NCBI GenBank assembly: GCA_030706405.1
Contig: JAUZOO010000001.1
Coordinates: 515,762-579,761, forward strand
Length of the DNA: 64,000 bases
Direction: 5' to 3'
DNA from: Bacteroidota bacterium
GTDB taxonomy: Bacteria > Bacteroidota > Bacteroidia > Bacteroidales > JAAUTT01
A model generated the notes under the pieces. The model saw only the letters and a program-made list of their open reading frames with translations. It was not told the DNA's origin and did no database searches. A program made the position numbers and the translations under genes. Below, in pieces: positions 19,747 to 27,859 of the stretch. How positions within the stretch are numbered: position 1 is the first letter of the stretch; every line of letters starts with the position of its first letter.

Positions 19747-19788
19747 AATCCCGGCAGATAATAAAATGTTTGCCGGGATTATTTTTTT
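19747..19788 (+). terminator. Rho-independent terminator after the che cluster
   Basis: A perfect 10-bp stem (AATCCCGGCA at 19747-19756 with TGCCGGGATT at 19771-19780), a 14-base loop and an A-T7 tail. It closes the cheA-cheW-MCP unit. Confidence 0.88.
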
Positions 19789-19921
19789 AAAATTTACTGA
19801 CCTAAGTTTTCTAACTTTATGTCGTTTTTTTTAAATCATTTATTATAAAATAGCCTGATTTTCTTTTAATTACAAAGTGATTGTGCTGTTGAAATTTAAT
19901 TTATAAAGCTTATTTAATTTT

Positions 19922-21382
19922 ATGAAACGAGTTCTTATTTTATTAGCAGCCATACTGGGAGGACAAAGTTTGCTGTTTCCGGCATTTGGCGAAGAAACCG
20001 CAGCGTCGGGCGTTGTTTCTGACCAATTTGTTCTGAACGGAGCTGCATTGTCGCCTTTGTGGGCATTGCCATTTTTGGGAATCATTTTGTCTATAGCCTT
20101 GTTTCCACTACTTCTTTCTGATTTTTGGGGAAAGCATTTCGGAAAAATTGCCTTGGCTTGGGCCGTTATCGCTTTGTTAGGCATTGGAGTTGCCCAGGGA
20201 TTTGGAGTTAGCCTGCATAGTCTGATTCTGGTTATGTTCGAACAATTTTTGCCTTTTATTTGTCTGTTGCTGGCCTTGTTTACCATCACCGGGGGGATTA
20301 AAATGCACGGACAACTGGTTGGAACTCCGTTGCTCAACACCACTATTCTGCTGATTGGAGCAATCCTTTCAAGTTGGTTGGGGACAACGGGTGCGGCAGT
20401 ACTGCTTATCCGTCCACTGATCAATGCCAACATCTGGAGAAAATACAAAGAACACACCGTGATCTTCTTCATCTTTATTGTGGGAAATATTGGGGGGAGC
20501 CTTACCCCGGTTGGTAATCCCCCGCTTCTGATGGGCTTTATCAGTAAAGTGCCGTTTTTCTGGCCACTTACTAAATTATTAGGACCAACGGCTTTTGCTA
20601 CGGGTATATTGCTGGTACTTTATTTCATTATGGATTCCTATTTTATGAAGAAGGAAAACTCGAAACCTTCATCTCAGGAAAAGGGTTCGATTTCTATTGA
20701 AGGTGGATGGAATTTTGCTTTGTTGGTAGCTGTAATTGGTGTGGTAATGGTTTCCAGTATGGATATGGGCGATGCTTTTACGCTTTATCACGTACCTATG
20801 CCATTAAGCGAATTGATTGAAATAATTGCACTTTTGGCTATCGCCTTTATTTCTGTAAAAATTACCCGTAAGGAAACCCGTGAGGCAAATAATTTTACCT
20901 GGCATCCAATCCTTGAAGTTGGAAAAATATTTGCCGCCATATTTGTATGCATGGCTCCGCTTATTGCTATGCTTCGTGCCGGTGCTAGCGGGCCAATGAG
21001 TTTTATTATCAATAGCCTTACTTTGGCCGATGGGCATCCGGCAAATGGTATGTATTATTGGCTATCTGGCGGACTTTCTGCATTTTTGGATAGTGCCCCG
21101 GCATATCTTGTTTTCTTTAATACTGCCGCCGCTCCTGCCGCTGCCGCGGGTATGGCGCCCCACTTGTTTATGACTCAGGTACTACCGGCTACGCTTATCG
21201 CGATAACCGCCGGAGCTTCATTTATGGGTGCTATAACTTACATCGGAAATGCCCCCAATATGATGGTGAAGGCCATTGCTGAGGAAAACGGAATTAAAAT
21301 GCCGACTTTTTTTGGATATATGTCATGGTCTTTATTGATTTTGGTACCGTTGTTCCTGTTGGTTCAGTTTATCTTTATTTAA
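19922..21382 (+). CDS. Putative Na+/H+ antiporter or citrate-type carrier (CitMHS_2-like)
   Basis: 486 residues with about twelve hydrophobic segments and a short cleavable-looking N-terminus (MKRVLILLAAILGGQSLLFPAFG). Internally related halves carry re-entrant-loop-like motifs, GNIGGSLTPVGNPPLLMGF in the first and ITYIGNAPNMMVKAIAEENG in the second, both with the G-N-x-P signature of the ion transporter/ArsB-CitM superfamily. Bacteroidota homologues are usually annotated as sodium:proton antiporters; the actual ion or substrate cannot be fixed from sequence. It stands alone between two terminators. Confidence 0.82.
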   Translation: MKRVLILLAAILGGQSLLFPAFGEETAASGVVSDQFVLNGAALSPLWALPFLGIILSIALFPLLLSDFWGKHFGKIALAWAVIALLGIGVAQGFGVSLHSLILVMFEQFLPFICLLLALFTITGGIKMHGQLVGTPLLNTTILLIGAILSSWLGTTGAAVLLIRPLINANIWRKYKEHTVIFFIFIVGNIGGSLTPVGNPPLLMGFISKVPFFWPLTKLLGPTAFATGILLVLYFIMDSYFMKKENSKPSSQEKGSISIEGGWNFALLVAVIGVVMVSSMDMGDAFTLYHVPMPLSELIEIIALLAIAFISVKITRKETREANNFTWHPILEVGKIFAAIFVCMAPLIAMLRAGASGPMSFIINSLTLADGHPANGMYYWLSGGLSAFLDSAPAYLVFFNTAAAPAAAAGMAPHLFMTQVLPATLIAITAGASFMGAITYIGNAPNMMVKAIAEENGIKMPTFFGYMSWSLLILVPLFLLVQFIFI

Positions 21383-21397
21383 AAATATTCAGGCAAT

Positions 21398-21428
21398 AAA
21401 AAACCCGGGCGTTGAACCCGGGTTTTTT
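21398..21428. terminator. Bidirectional terminator between the antiporter gene and glmS
   Basis: A 12-bp perfect stem (AAAAAACCCGGG at 21398-21409 with CCCGGGTTTTTT at 21417-21428) and a 7-base loop. A-runs on one side and T-runs on the other let it work for both convergent genes. Confidence 0.9.
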
Positions 21429-21448
21429 CGTTATATGAAAATTGTGTT

Positions 21449-23287
21449 TTATTCTACTGTTACCGATTTGGCAAGGTTTCGAGGTTGATCCACGTTACAT
21501 CCGCGCATTACAGCAATATGGTATGACAGTAATTGGAGTGGAACGATAGTTACCAGGGGAGCTACGGCAAAGTCTGTTTCGGGGATTTCCAATACATAAT
21601 CGGCCATCTTGCCAATTACTTTGTCGCCTTTATTAACTACGGCAATCACAATACCACTACGGGCCTTCACTTCCTGAATATTGCTTACGATCTTTTCGTA
21701 CGTATGGTCGTGAGTTGTAGCCAAAACAACCACCGGCATTTTATTGTCGATGAGAGCAATAGGGCCGTGTTTCATTTCAGCTGCCGGATAGCCTTCAGCA
21801 TGGATATAGGAGATTTCTTTAAGTTTTAAAGCTCCTTCGAGAGCAACCGGGAACAAATATCCCCGACCAAGGTAAAGGAAGTTTGTTGCATCTTTAAACA
21901 AGTTGGCAATTTCTTTATACTTAGAATCATTCGCCAATGCCTGTTCGATCTTATCCGGAACAAGCATCAATTCTGAAATCATCTGCTGACCCTGTTCTTT
22001 TGATACAAAACCACGGGTCATTCCTAACGATATAGCCATCATAGTAAGCACTGTAACCTGAGCTGTAAATGCTTTGGTTGAAGCTACGCCAATTTCAGGA
22101 CCGGCATGGGTATAGACACCGGCATGAGTTTCGCGCGGAATGCTTGAACCTACCACATTACAAATTCCTAAAACTAATGCACCAGCTTCTTTGGCTTGTT
22201 TAATAGCTGCCAGGGTATCAGCAGTTTCTCCACTCTGGCTGATGGCAATCACTACGTCATCTTTGTAAATAACAGGATTGCGGTAACGGAACTCCGAAGC
22301 ATATTCAACTTCAACCGGGATGCGGGCAAATTCTTCAATAAGGTATTCGCCAACCAAACCTGCATGCCATGAGGTTCCGCAGCCAATAATGACAATTCTG
22401 CGTGCCTGAACCAGTCGGGGCATTACTTCGTAGAGCCCGCCCAGATGGATTTCAGAATGGTCGGTAGCCACTCTTCCCCGGAAGGTATCATGGATAGAGC
22501 GGGGCTGTTCGAAAATTTCTTTGAGCATGAAATGATCGAATCCGTTCTTCTCGATTTCGCCAATTTCGAGGTTAAGTGTGTGTATTATTGGTGTTTGTTT
22601 GTCGTTGCGGATGGTTTTAAGGGATAATTCGCCATCCTGGATGATGGCTACGTCGTCATCGTTAAGATAAATTACACTATTGGTGTATTCAACGATAGGC
22701 GTAGCATCCGAGGCAATGAAGTATTCGCCCTGGCCAACACCGATAACGAGCGGGCTTCCCCGGCGGGCTGCAATTACCTTATTCGGTTCGTCACGGCAAA
22801 TGATAGCCAGACCAAAAGCGCCATCGACTTTAAGCAAGGCAAGGCGAACGGCCATTTCGGCAGTGACATTTCCTTTAAGGTAGATGTATTCGATAAGGTT
22901 TACCAATACTTCGGTATCGGTTTCGCTTTTAAAAGTATAGTCACGGCTTTGAAGTTTTTTCTTTAAGGTGCTGTAGTTTTCGATAATGCCGTTATGAATC
23001 AGCGTAAAATGTCCATGCATGGAAGTGTGTGGGTGCGCATTAACGTCGTTTGGCTCTCCGTGGGTTGCCCAACGAGTGTGCCCGATGCCGATACATCCCT
23101 GAATGTCTTTCCCTTTAACGAATTCTTCCAGGTCGCTAACTTTCCCTTTTCGTTTATAGGTTTTTACCTCCTTGTCAAAAATGGAAATTCCTGACGAATC
23201 GTATCCTCTGTATTCAAGTCTTTTTAATCCGTTAATTAAAATCGGATAAGCTTGTTTGTGGCCTATATATCCAACTATTCCACACAT
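21449..23287 (-). CDS. glmS: Glutamine-fructose-6-phosphate aminotransferase (isomerizing)
   Basis: 612 residues. The N-terminal class II glutaminase begins MCGIVGYIG, with Cys2 becoming the catalytic N-terminal nucleophile after Met removal, and carries GHTRWATHGEP and HNGIIENY. Two SIS sugar-isomerase domains follow, with GCGTSWHAG, ISQSGETADTLAA and the C-terminal PRNLAKSVTVE signature. It makes glucosamine-6-phosphate, the first committed step for peptidoglycan and LPS amino sugars. It is a single gene; no GlmS-ribozyme-like element is expected or seen in this phylum. Confidence 0.97.
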   Translation of the reverse strand: MCGIVGYIGHKQAYPILINGLKRLEYRGYDSSGISIFDKEVKTYKRKGKVSDLEEFVKGKDIQGCIGIGHTRWATHGEPNDVNAHPHTSMHGHFTLIHNGIIENYSTLKKKLQSRDYTFKSETDTEVLVNLIEYIYLKGNVTAEMAVRLALLKVDGAFGLAIICRDEPNKVIAARRGSPLVIGVGQGEYFIASDATPIVEYTNSVIYLNDDDVAIIQDGELSLKTIRNDKQTPIIHTLNLEIGEIEKNGFDHFMLKEIFEQPRSIHDTFRGRVATDHSEIHLGGLYEVMPRLVQARRIVIIGCGTSWHAGLVGEYLIEEFARIPVEVEYASEFRYRNPVIYKDDVVIAISQSGETADTLAAIKQAKEAGALVLGICNVVGSSIPRETHAGVYTHAGPEIGVASTKAFTAQVTVLTMMAISLGMTRGFVSKEQGQQMISELMLVPDKIEQALANDSKYKEIANLFKDATNFLYLGRGYLFPVALEGALKLKEISYIHAEGYPAAEMKHGPIALIDNKMPVVVLATTHDHTYEKIVSNIQEVKARSGIVIAVVNKGDKVIGKMADYVLEIPETDFAVAPLVTIVPLQLLSYHIAVMRGCNVDQPRNLAKSVTVE

Positions 23288-23544
23288 AATGTATTATTAT
23301 TCAAATTGTTTAAATACTCAAAAGTTAATTTTTTGTGCTTGAAATTCAGTTTACAAATATGAGTTTTTATTTATTACGTTCTTATTTGAAAAGAAAGATT
23401 TAACTTTTATTAGAAATCATAATTTCCGGCAGGTAATATCCGCTTTTTTGTAAAAGCTAAAGGCTATTCCGGAATGAATCCATGTATAAATTTCTCAGAT
23501 AATCAAGCTGTAGATGTTATTGCCAATAAATGTAGTAGTGATAA

Positions 23545-23581
23545 AAAGGAAACGATTAGCATTGCTAACCGCTATTCCTTT
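23545..23581 (-). terminator. Possible terminator overlapping the end of the GT5-like gene
   Basis: Outer arms AAAGGAA (23545-23551) and TTCCTTT (23575-23581) with an inner stem around GATTAGC-ATT-GCTAACC. Read on the minus strand it ends in a short T-run. It overlaps the last codons of the gene, and the tail is weak. Confidence 0.4.
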
Positions 23582-24384
23582 GCTAAAATCTGCTCGTAAA
23601 ATTGAGCGTATTCATCAATGTAATTGTCTAATCCATTAAAAGGAAGGAAAGGCTTTCCGGAAGCGGTTACATGTTCTTTAACCGTCGGGTCTACATTTTC
23701 GTTGGCAAGGATAATGCCATCGGAATATTGAATAGCCAATTTTGAAAGGGATGTAAAATCGGGGTTGTCCATAATGCTGATGTCCTTTTTGGTAACCCCA
23801 TCGACCAATGCCTTGTTTTTAAACCCTTTATTAAAAGGAGTTGCGAAGCCATCGTTATAAACTGAGTAAACAACTTTGGAATGATGAAACAAAGGATCTT
23901 CTTTAAAGGCCTTTTTAATCATCAGGGGAACAAGCCCGGTAAACCAACCATGACAGTGAATAATATCAGGCGACCAACGAAGCTTGCGCACTGTTTCCAA
24001 TACCCCGCGAGAAAAAAATATAGTACGTTCGTCGTTGTCCGGGAAAGGTTCTCCTTCTGTGTCCAGAAGGGTTGCTTTACGACTGAAATAATCATCGTTA
24101 TCGATAAAATAAACCTGCATCCTGGCGCTTTGTATCGAAGCCACTTTAATAATAAGCGGATGGTCGGTATCGTTTATTATCAGGTTCATTCCCGAGAGCC
24201 GAATCACTTCATGCAACTGGTTACGACGTTCATTGATACACCCAAACCTGGGCATGAAGGTCCTGATCTCTTTTCCACGTTCCTGTATGCCCTGTGGAAG
24301 GTTCCGACAGATTACCGACATTTCAGTTTCGGGAAGATAAGGCGTAATTTCCTGAGAAATAAACAAAACCTTTGTGCTTTCCAT
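23572..24384 (-). CDS. Glycogen-synthase-like protein, N-terminal GT5 half only
   Basis: 270 residues, about half the length of GlgA. It keeps the fold-specific parts of the N-terminal domain of glycogen/starch synthase (KVLFISQEITPYL, then ...FMPRFGCINERRNQLHEVIR, DIIHCHGWFTGLVPL and VYSVYNDGF) but has no C-terminal GT-B domain. In place of the ADP-glucose-binding K-x-G-G-L-x-D-V loop near the N-terminus it has PYLPETEMSVICRNLP. Catalysis as a normal synthase is therefore unlikely. Short proteins of this kind, divergent from panC, recur in Bacteroidales, so this is a conserved gene rather than a fresh truncation. Function unknown; a regulatory or sugar-binding role is a guess. Confidence 0.8.
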   Translation of the reverse strand: MESTKVLFISQEITPYLPETEMSVICRNLPQGIQERGKEIRTFMPRFGCINERRNQLHEVIRLSGMNLIINDTDHPLIIKVASIQSARMQVYFIDNDDYFSRKATLLDTEGEPFPDNDERTIFFSRGVLETVRKLRWSPDIIHCHGWFTGLVPLMIKKAFKEDPLFHHSKVVYSVYNDGFATPFNKGFKNKALVDGVTKKDISIMDNPDFTSLSKLAIQYSDGIILANENVDPTVKEHVTASGKPFLPFNGLDNYIDEYAQFYEQILAKE

Positions 24385-24412
24385 GTAACAAATCTATTTG
24401 CAAATTAATGCG

Positions 24413-24420
24413 CAAATTTA
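24413..24420 (-). promoter_or_regulatory. Possible -7 box for the GT5-like gene
   Basis: On the minus strand this reads TAAATTTG (TAnnTTTG), placing a start about 22 bases before the ATG. A second match (TAGATTTG, 24389-24396) lies too close to the ATG unless the transcript is nearly leaderless. No good -33 box is seen. Confidence 0.3.
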
Positions 24421-24511
24421 GTAAATATTTATTGAAAATCCTTAATTTTCTGCCCTTTTAAACCATTCTGAAGATTATAAGATTTTATATACCTACTTTT
24501 TAGTTAATCGT

Positions 24512-24519
24512 TATCTTTG
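24512..24519 (+). promoter_or_regulatory. -7 box of the panC-panD promoter
   Basis: TATCTTTG matches TAnnTTTG exactly, 22 bases before the panC ATG. A -33 element is not convincing (a T-rich stretch lies at 24495-24501). Confidence 0.45.
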
Positions 24520-24541
24520 CCGCATCTTTATTTTTGGTGAA

Positions 24542-25387
24542 ATGCAGGTAATTAACTATATCTCAGAATTAAAATCTATTGTTGGAGAATACCGGAAACA
24601 AAACAAAACAATTGGTTTTGTTCCAACGATGGGAGCCCTTCACGAAGGCCATCTTTCTTTAGTATCTTTCTCAAAAGAAAATACCGATATTACTGTGGTA
24701 AGTATTTTTGTTAATCCTACACAGTTTAACGATAAAAACGATTTAAAAAATTACCCGCGTACGCTGGATGCCGACCTCGAAAAATTAGCATCGAAAGCGG
24801 TGGATATTGTTTTTGCCCCAAGCGAATCGGAGATGTATCCAGAGCCGGATACTCGTATTTTTGACTTCGGAAATCTCGATAAAGTGATGGAAGGTGCTCA
24901 TCGTCCCGGTCATTTTAATGGGGTGGCACAGGTTGTAAGTAAACTTTTTAGTGCTGTAGAACCCGATAAAGCCTTTTTTGGCGACAAAGATTTTCAACAG
25001 GTTGCGGTAATTAAACAAATGGTACGCCAGTTAAACCTTCCGGTAGCGATTGTTCCCTGCCCCATTGTTCGCGAGGCTGACGGATTAGCTATGAGTTCCC
25101 GGAATACGCTGCTCTCACCTGTTCAACGACAACATGCCGTTTTAATCTCAAAAACGCTTTTTGAAAGTCGCGAAATGGCTAAAACCATGGATGTCAAAGA
25201 GCTTAAGGCTTGGGTTGTTGCAAACATCAATAAGGATCCAGAGCTCGAAGTTGAGTATTTCGAAATTGTTGACGACACCGATTTAATATCTGCAAAATCG
25301 TGGAGCGAACCTAATAAAAAGGTTGGCTGTATTACGGTGAAGGTCGGAAACGTTAGACTTATCGACAATATCCGGTATAATTCGTAA
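24542..25387 (+). CDS. panC: Pantothenate synthetase
   Basis: 281 residues. [13 protein letters not shown] holds the class I nucleotidyltransferase HxGH (His34, His37), with FVNPTQF, a pantoate-binding FGDKDFQQ, and the KMSKS-like [10 protein letters not shown]. It joins pantoate and beta-alanine using ATP to give pantothenate for CoA. The product of the next gene, panD, supplies beta-alanine, so substrate supply and use are in one operon. It is divergent from the GT5-like gene. Confidence 0.97.
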   Translation: MQVINYISELKSIVGEYRKQNKTIGFVPTMGALHEGHLSLVSFSKENTDITVVSIFVNPTQFNDKNDLKNYPRTLDADLEKLASKAVDIVFAPSESEMYPEPDTRIFDFGNLDKVMEGAHRPGHFNGVAQVVSKLFSAVEPDKAFFGDKDFQQVAVIKQMVRQLNLPVAIVPCPIVREADGLAMSSRNTLLSPVQRQHAVLISKTLFESREMAKTMDVKELKAWVVANINKDPELEVEYFEIVDDTDLISAKSWSEPNKKVGCITVKVGNVRLIDNIRYNS

Positions 25388-25459
25388 ATTTGCAGTATAA
25401 TTATAAGTAGGTATCTTTCGGATTAAAATCCTGATAAAGATAATTTTAAACATCAACGA

Positions 25460-25810
25460 ATGAATATTGAAATTTTAAAATCAAAGATTCACAGGGTCAC
25501 CGTTACCGAGGCAAACCTAAACTACGTTGGCAGTATCACCATCGACGAAGACCTTATGGATGCCGCTAATATTATTGAGTTTGAAAAGGTACAGGTGGTC
25601 ATCATCAATAACGGTGAGCGTTTGGAAACTTATGTCATTAAAGGAGAAAGAGGTTCGGGCGTTATTTGTTTGAATGGTCCGGCTGCCCGTAAAGTTGTAG
25701 CCGGCGACTTGGCGATTATTATGTCATACGCTTCCATCGATTTTGAAGAAGCCAAAAGCTTTAAACCAACCGTCATTTTTCCCGACTCGGGCACCAACCG
25801 TCTAATCTGA
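25460..25810 (+). CDS. panD: Aspartate 1-decarboxylase proenzyme
   Basis: 116 residues. The self-processing site is Gly24-Ser25 ([10 protein letters not shown]); cleavage turns Ser25 into the pyruvoyl cofactor that decarboxylates aspartate to beta-alanine. [10 protein letters not shown] and the [12 protein letters not shown] loop are also conserved. Length is normal for the family (about 116-126). It follows panC by 72 bases and is closed by a hairpin. Confidence 0.97.
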   Translation: MNIEILKSKIHRVTVTEANLNYVGSITIDEDLMDAANIIEFEKVQVVIINNGERLETYVIKGERGSGVICLNGPAARKVVAGDLAIIMSYASIDFEEAKSFKPTVIFPDSGTNRLI

Positions 25811-25834
25811 TTTATTCATCAGCTTATACCTCTG

Positions 25835-25886
25835 AAAGGTTTGAATATTACGGAACGGTAACATTCAAACCTTTTAACTTTTTACA
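25835..25886 (+). terminator. Hairpin terminator after panD
   Basis: A perfect 12-bp stem (AAAGGTTTGAAT at 25835-25846 with ATTCAAACCTTT at 25863-25874), a 16-base loop, then a T-rich but interrupted tail. Confidence 0.65.
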
Positions 25887-25920
25887 AAATATCGTATATT
25901 GACAAAAAAATTTAAACGCT

Positions 25921-26412
25921 ATGGATTATTTAAATTTTATTCAGTCAAAGATTGTGTTCGACCGTTCTGAACTTGATAATATGTTAGCCATCTGGAGGTT
26001 TAAAGACCAGAAAATTGTTTTTACCAACGGATGTTTTGATATTATCCACCGCGGACATGTAGAGTACCTGGCTCAGGCAGCTTCGTTGGGAACTCAGTTG
26101 ATTATCGGCTTAAATACCGATGCTTCGGTAAAACGTCTTAAAGGAACTGCTCGCCCTGTACAGGACGAAAACACGCGTGCTATGGTGCTGGCTGCTTTCG
26201 GATTTGTATCGAGAGTGGTACTGTTTGAAGAGGACACCCCGCTGGAACTCATAAAGCAGGTTCAGCCTGACATCCTTGTTAAAGGAGGGGATTACCAGAC
26301 GGAAGACATCGTTGGATACGATATTGTAAAAGCCAAAGGAGGCGAAATCGTTACTATTGATTTGGTAAAAGGCTATTCGACCACCAACATCATCAATAAA
26401 ATGAGCCTGTAA
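25921..26412 (+). CDS. rfaE2: D-glycero-beta-D-manno-heptose 1-phosphate adenylyltransferase
   Basis: 163 residues, a single cytidylyltransferase-fold domain: VFTNGCFDIIHRGHVEYL carries the HxGH motif, with LNTDASVKRLKG and a C-terminal KGYSTTNIINKM that corresponds to the ISTTKIIxK signature. It equals the C-terminal half of E. coli HldE and makes ADP-heptose for LPS inner core; the separate kinase half (RfaE1) is not in the window. radA begins 4 bases downstream, so the pair is likely an operon. Confidence 0.92.
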   Translation: MDYLNFIQSKIVFDRSELDNMLAIWRFKDQKIVFTNGCFDIIHRGHVEYLAQAASLGTQLIIGLNTDASVKRLKGTARPVQDENTRAMVLAAFGFVSRVVLFEEDTPLELIKQVQPDILVKGGDYQTEDIVGYDIVKAKGGEIVTIDLVKGYSTTNIINKMSL

Positions 26413-26416
26413 GCTC

Positions 26417-27775
26417 ATGGTCAAAGAAAAAACAGTATATACCTGTCAGAACTGTGGGGCCGAATCGGCCAAATGGCTTGGGCGTTGTCCGTCCTGCGGT
26501 TCGTGGAATACGTTTGTAGAAGAAATCGTCCGAAATACTTCGAACAAATCCATATTACCCACTCCCAAAGGGCTTGCCAAGCCCGTAAGCCTCAGGGAAG
26601 TGTCTTCTTCCAAAGACCACCGGATTGACACCCGGATTGGAGAGTTAAACCGCGTACTCGGCGGTGGGTTGGTAAAAGGCTCGTTGATACTTCTAGGCGG
26701 AGAACCCGGTATTGGAAAATCAACACTTGCCCTGCAGTTTGCCCTTCACCTTACCGAATCTAAAGTCCTTTATATCTCTGGAGAAGAAAGCCTTCAGCAG
26801 ATAAAACTTCGTGCCGAACGCATTAATCCCGGAATGGGCAACTGCCTTTTCGCCAACGAAACATCGCTCGAAAATATCCTTAGCCATCTACAAAGCATTC
26901 AGCCCGACGTGGTGGTTATTGATTCCATACAGACCATTGCTGCCGAAAGTCTTGAATCTGCAACCGGCAGTGTATCGCAAGTCCGTGAGTGTACCTCGGC
27001 TTTGCTGAAATACGCTAAAAGCTCCCAAACCACCATCATTCTGATCGGACATATTACTAAAGAAGGATACCTTGCCGGTCCCAAAGCTTTGGAACATATT
27101 GTTGATGTGGTTTTACAGTTTGAAGGAGACAACAATCATATATATCGTATTTTACGCTCAAACAAAAATCGTTTCGGTTCTACTTCAGAAATCGGAATTT
27201 TTGAGATGCGCAACGAAGGTTTGCGGGAAATCACCAACCCGTCCGAAATACTTATCTCTTCGAACGAAGAGCAATTGAGCGGCATCAGCATTGCAGCCAC
27301 GCTCGATGGTATTCGTCCTTTTCTTATTGAAGTGCAGTCGCTTGTAAGCTCGGCAGCATACGGTACCCCACAACGGTCGTCGACCGGGTTTGATACGCGG
27401 CGGTTAAACATGCTTCTGGCTGTGCTCGAAAAACGGGCCGGATTTAAACTTGCAACCAAGGATGTATTTTTAAACATTACCGGAGGAATTAAAATAGATG
27501 ATCCTGCTATTGACCTGGCAGTCATCACGTCCATTCTTTCGTCGAACCTCGATATGTACATCAATCATCAATGCAGCTTTGCCGGTGAAGTTGGCCTCTC
27601 TGGCGAAATAAGACCAGTGAGCCGTATTGAGCAACGTATTAAAGAAGCCGAGAAACTTGGTTTCAAAAAGATATACATCGCCAAAGGAAATACCGTAGGA
27701 CTTTCTTCTAAATTTAAAATAGAAATAGCCCCCATCGGAAAAGTCGAACACCTTTTTAACAGCTTATTTAGATAA
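26417..27775 (+). CDS. radA: DNA repair protein RadA
   Basis: 452 residues. An N-terminal C4 zinc finger uses Cys10, Cys13, Cys24 and Cys27 (TCQNCG...GRCPSCGSW). A RecA-like ATPase follows with Walker A GGEPGIGKST near residue 95, the RadA-specific KNRFGS (NKNRFGSTSEIG), and a C-terminal Lon-protease-like domain (LNITGGIKIDDPAIDLAV, GEVGLSGEIRPV). It acts as a branch-migration helicase in homologous recombination. All diagnostic motifs are intact. It follows rfaE2 by 4 bases; the rest of the neighbourhood is unrelated. Confidence 0.97.
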   Translation: MVKEKTVYTCQNCGAESAKWLGRCPSCGSWNTFVEEIVRNTSNKSILPTPKGLAKPVSLREVSSSKDHRIDTRIGELNRVLGGGLVKGSLILLGGEPGIGKSTLALQFALHLTESKVLYISGEESLQQIKLRAERINPGMGNCLFANETSLENILSHLQSIQPDVVVIDSIQTIAAESLESATGSVSQVRECTSALLKYAKSSQTTIILIGHITKEGYLAGPKALEHIVDVVLQFEGDNNHIYRILRSNKNRFGSTSEIGIFEMRNEGLREITNPSEILISSNEEQLSGISIAATLDGIRPFLIEVQSLVSSAAYGTPQRSSTGFDTRRLNMLLAVLEKRAGFKLATKDVFLNITGGIKIDDPAIDLAVITSILSSNLDMYINHQCSFAGEVGLSGEIRPVSRIEQRIKEAEKLGFKKIYIAKGNTVGLSSKFKIEIAPIGKVEHLFNSLFR

Positions 27776-27859
27776 CAAGAATGCGGTAATTAGCTAAAGT
27801 GTCAATATCGCAATTGAAAAATTGGCACACTGTCACATTCTTTAATTGACAAATTGACC

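Noticed and set aside
23572-24384. GT5-like gene as a recent pseudogene of glgA
   Set aside because: The frame is intact, codon use is normal and the 3' flank has no remnant of the missing C-terminal domain.
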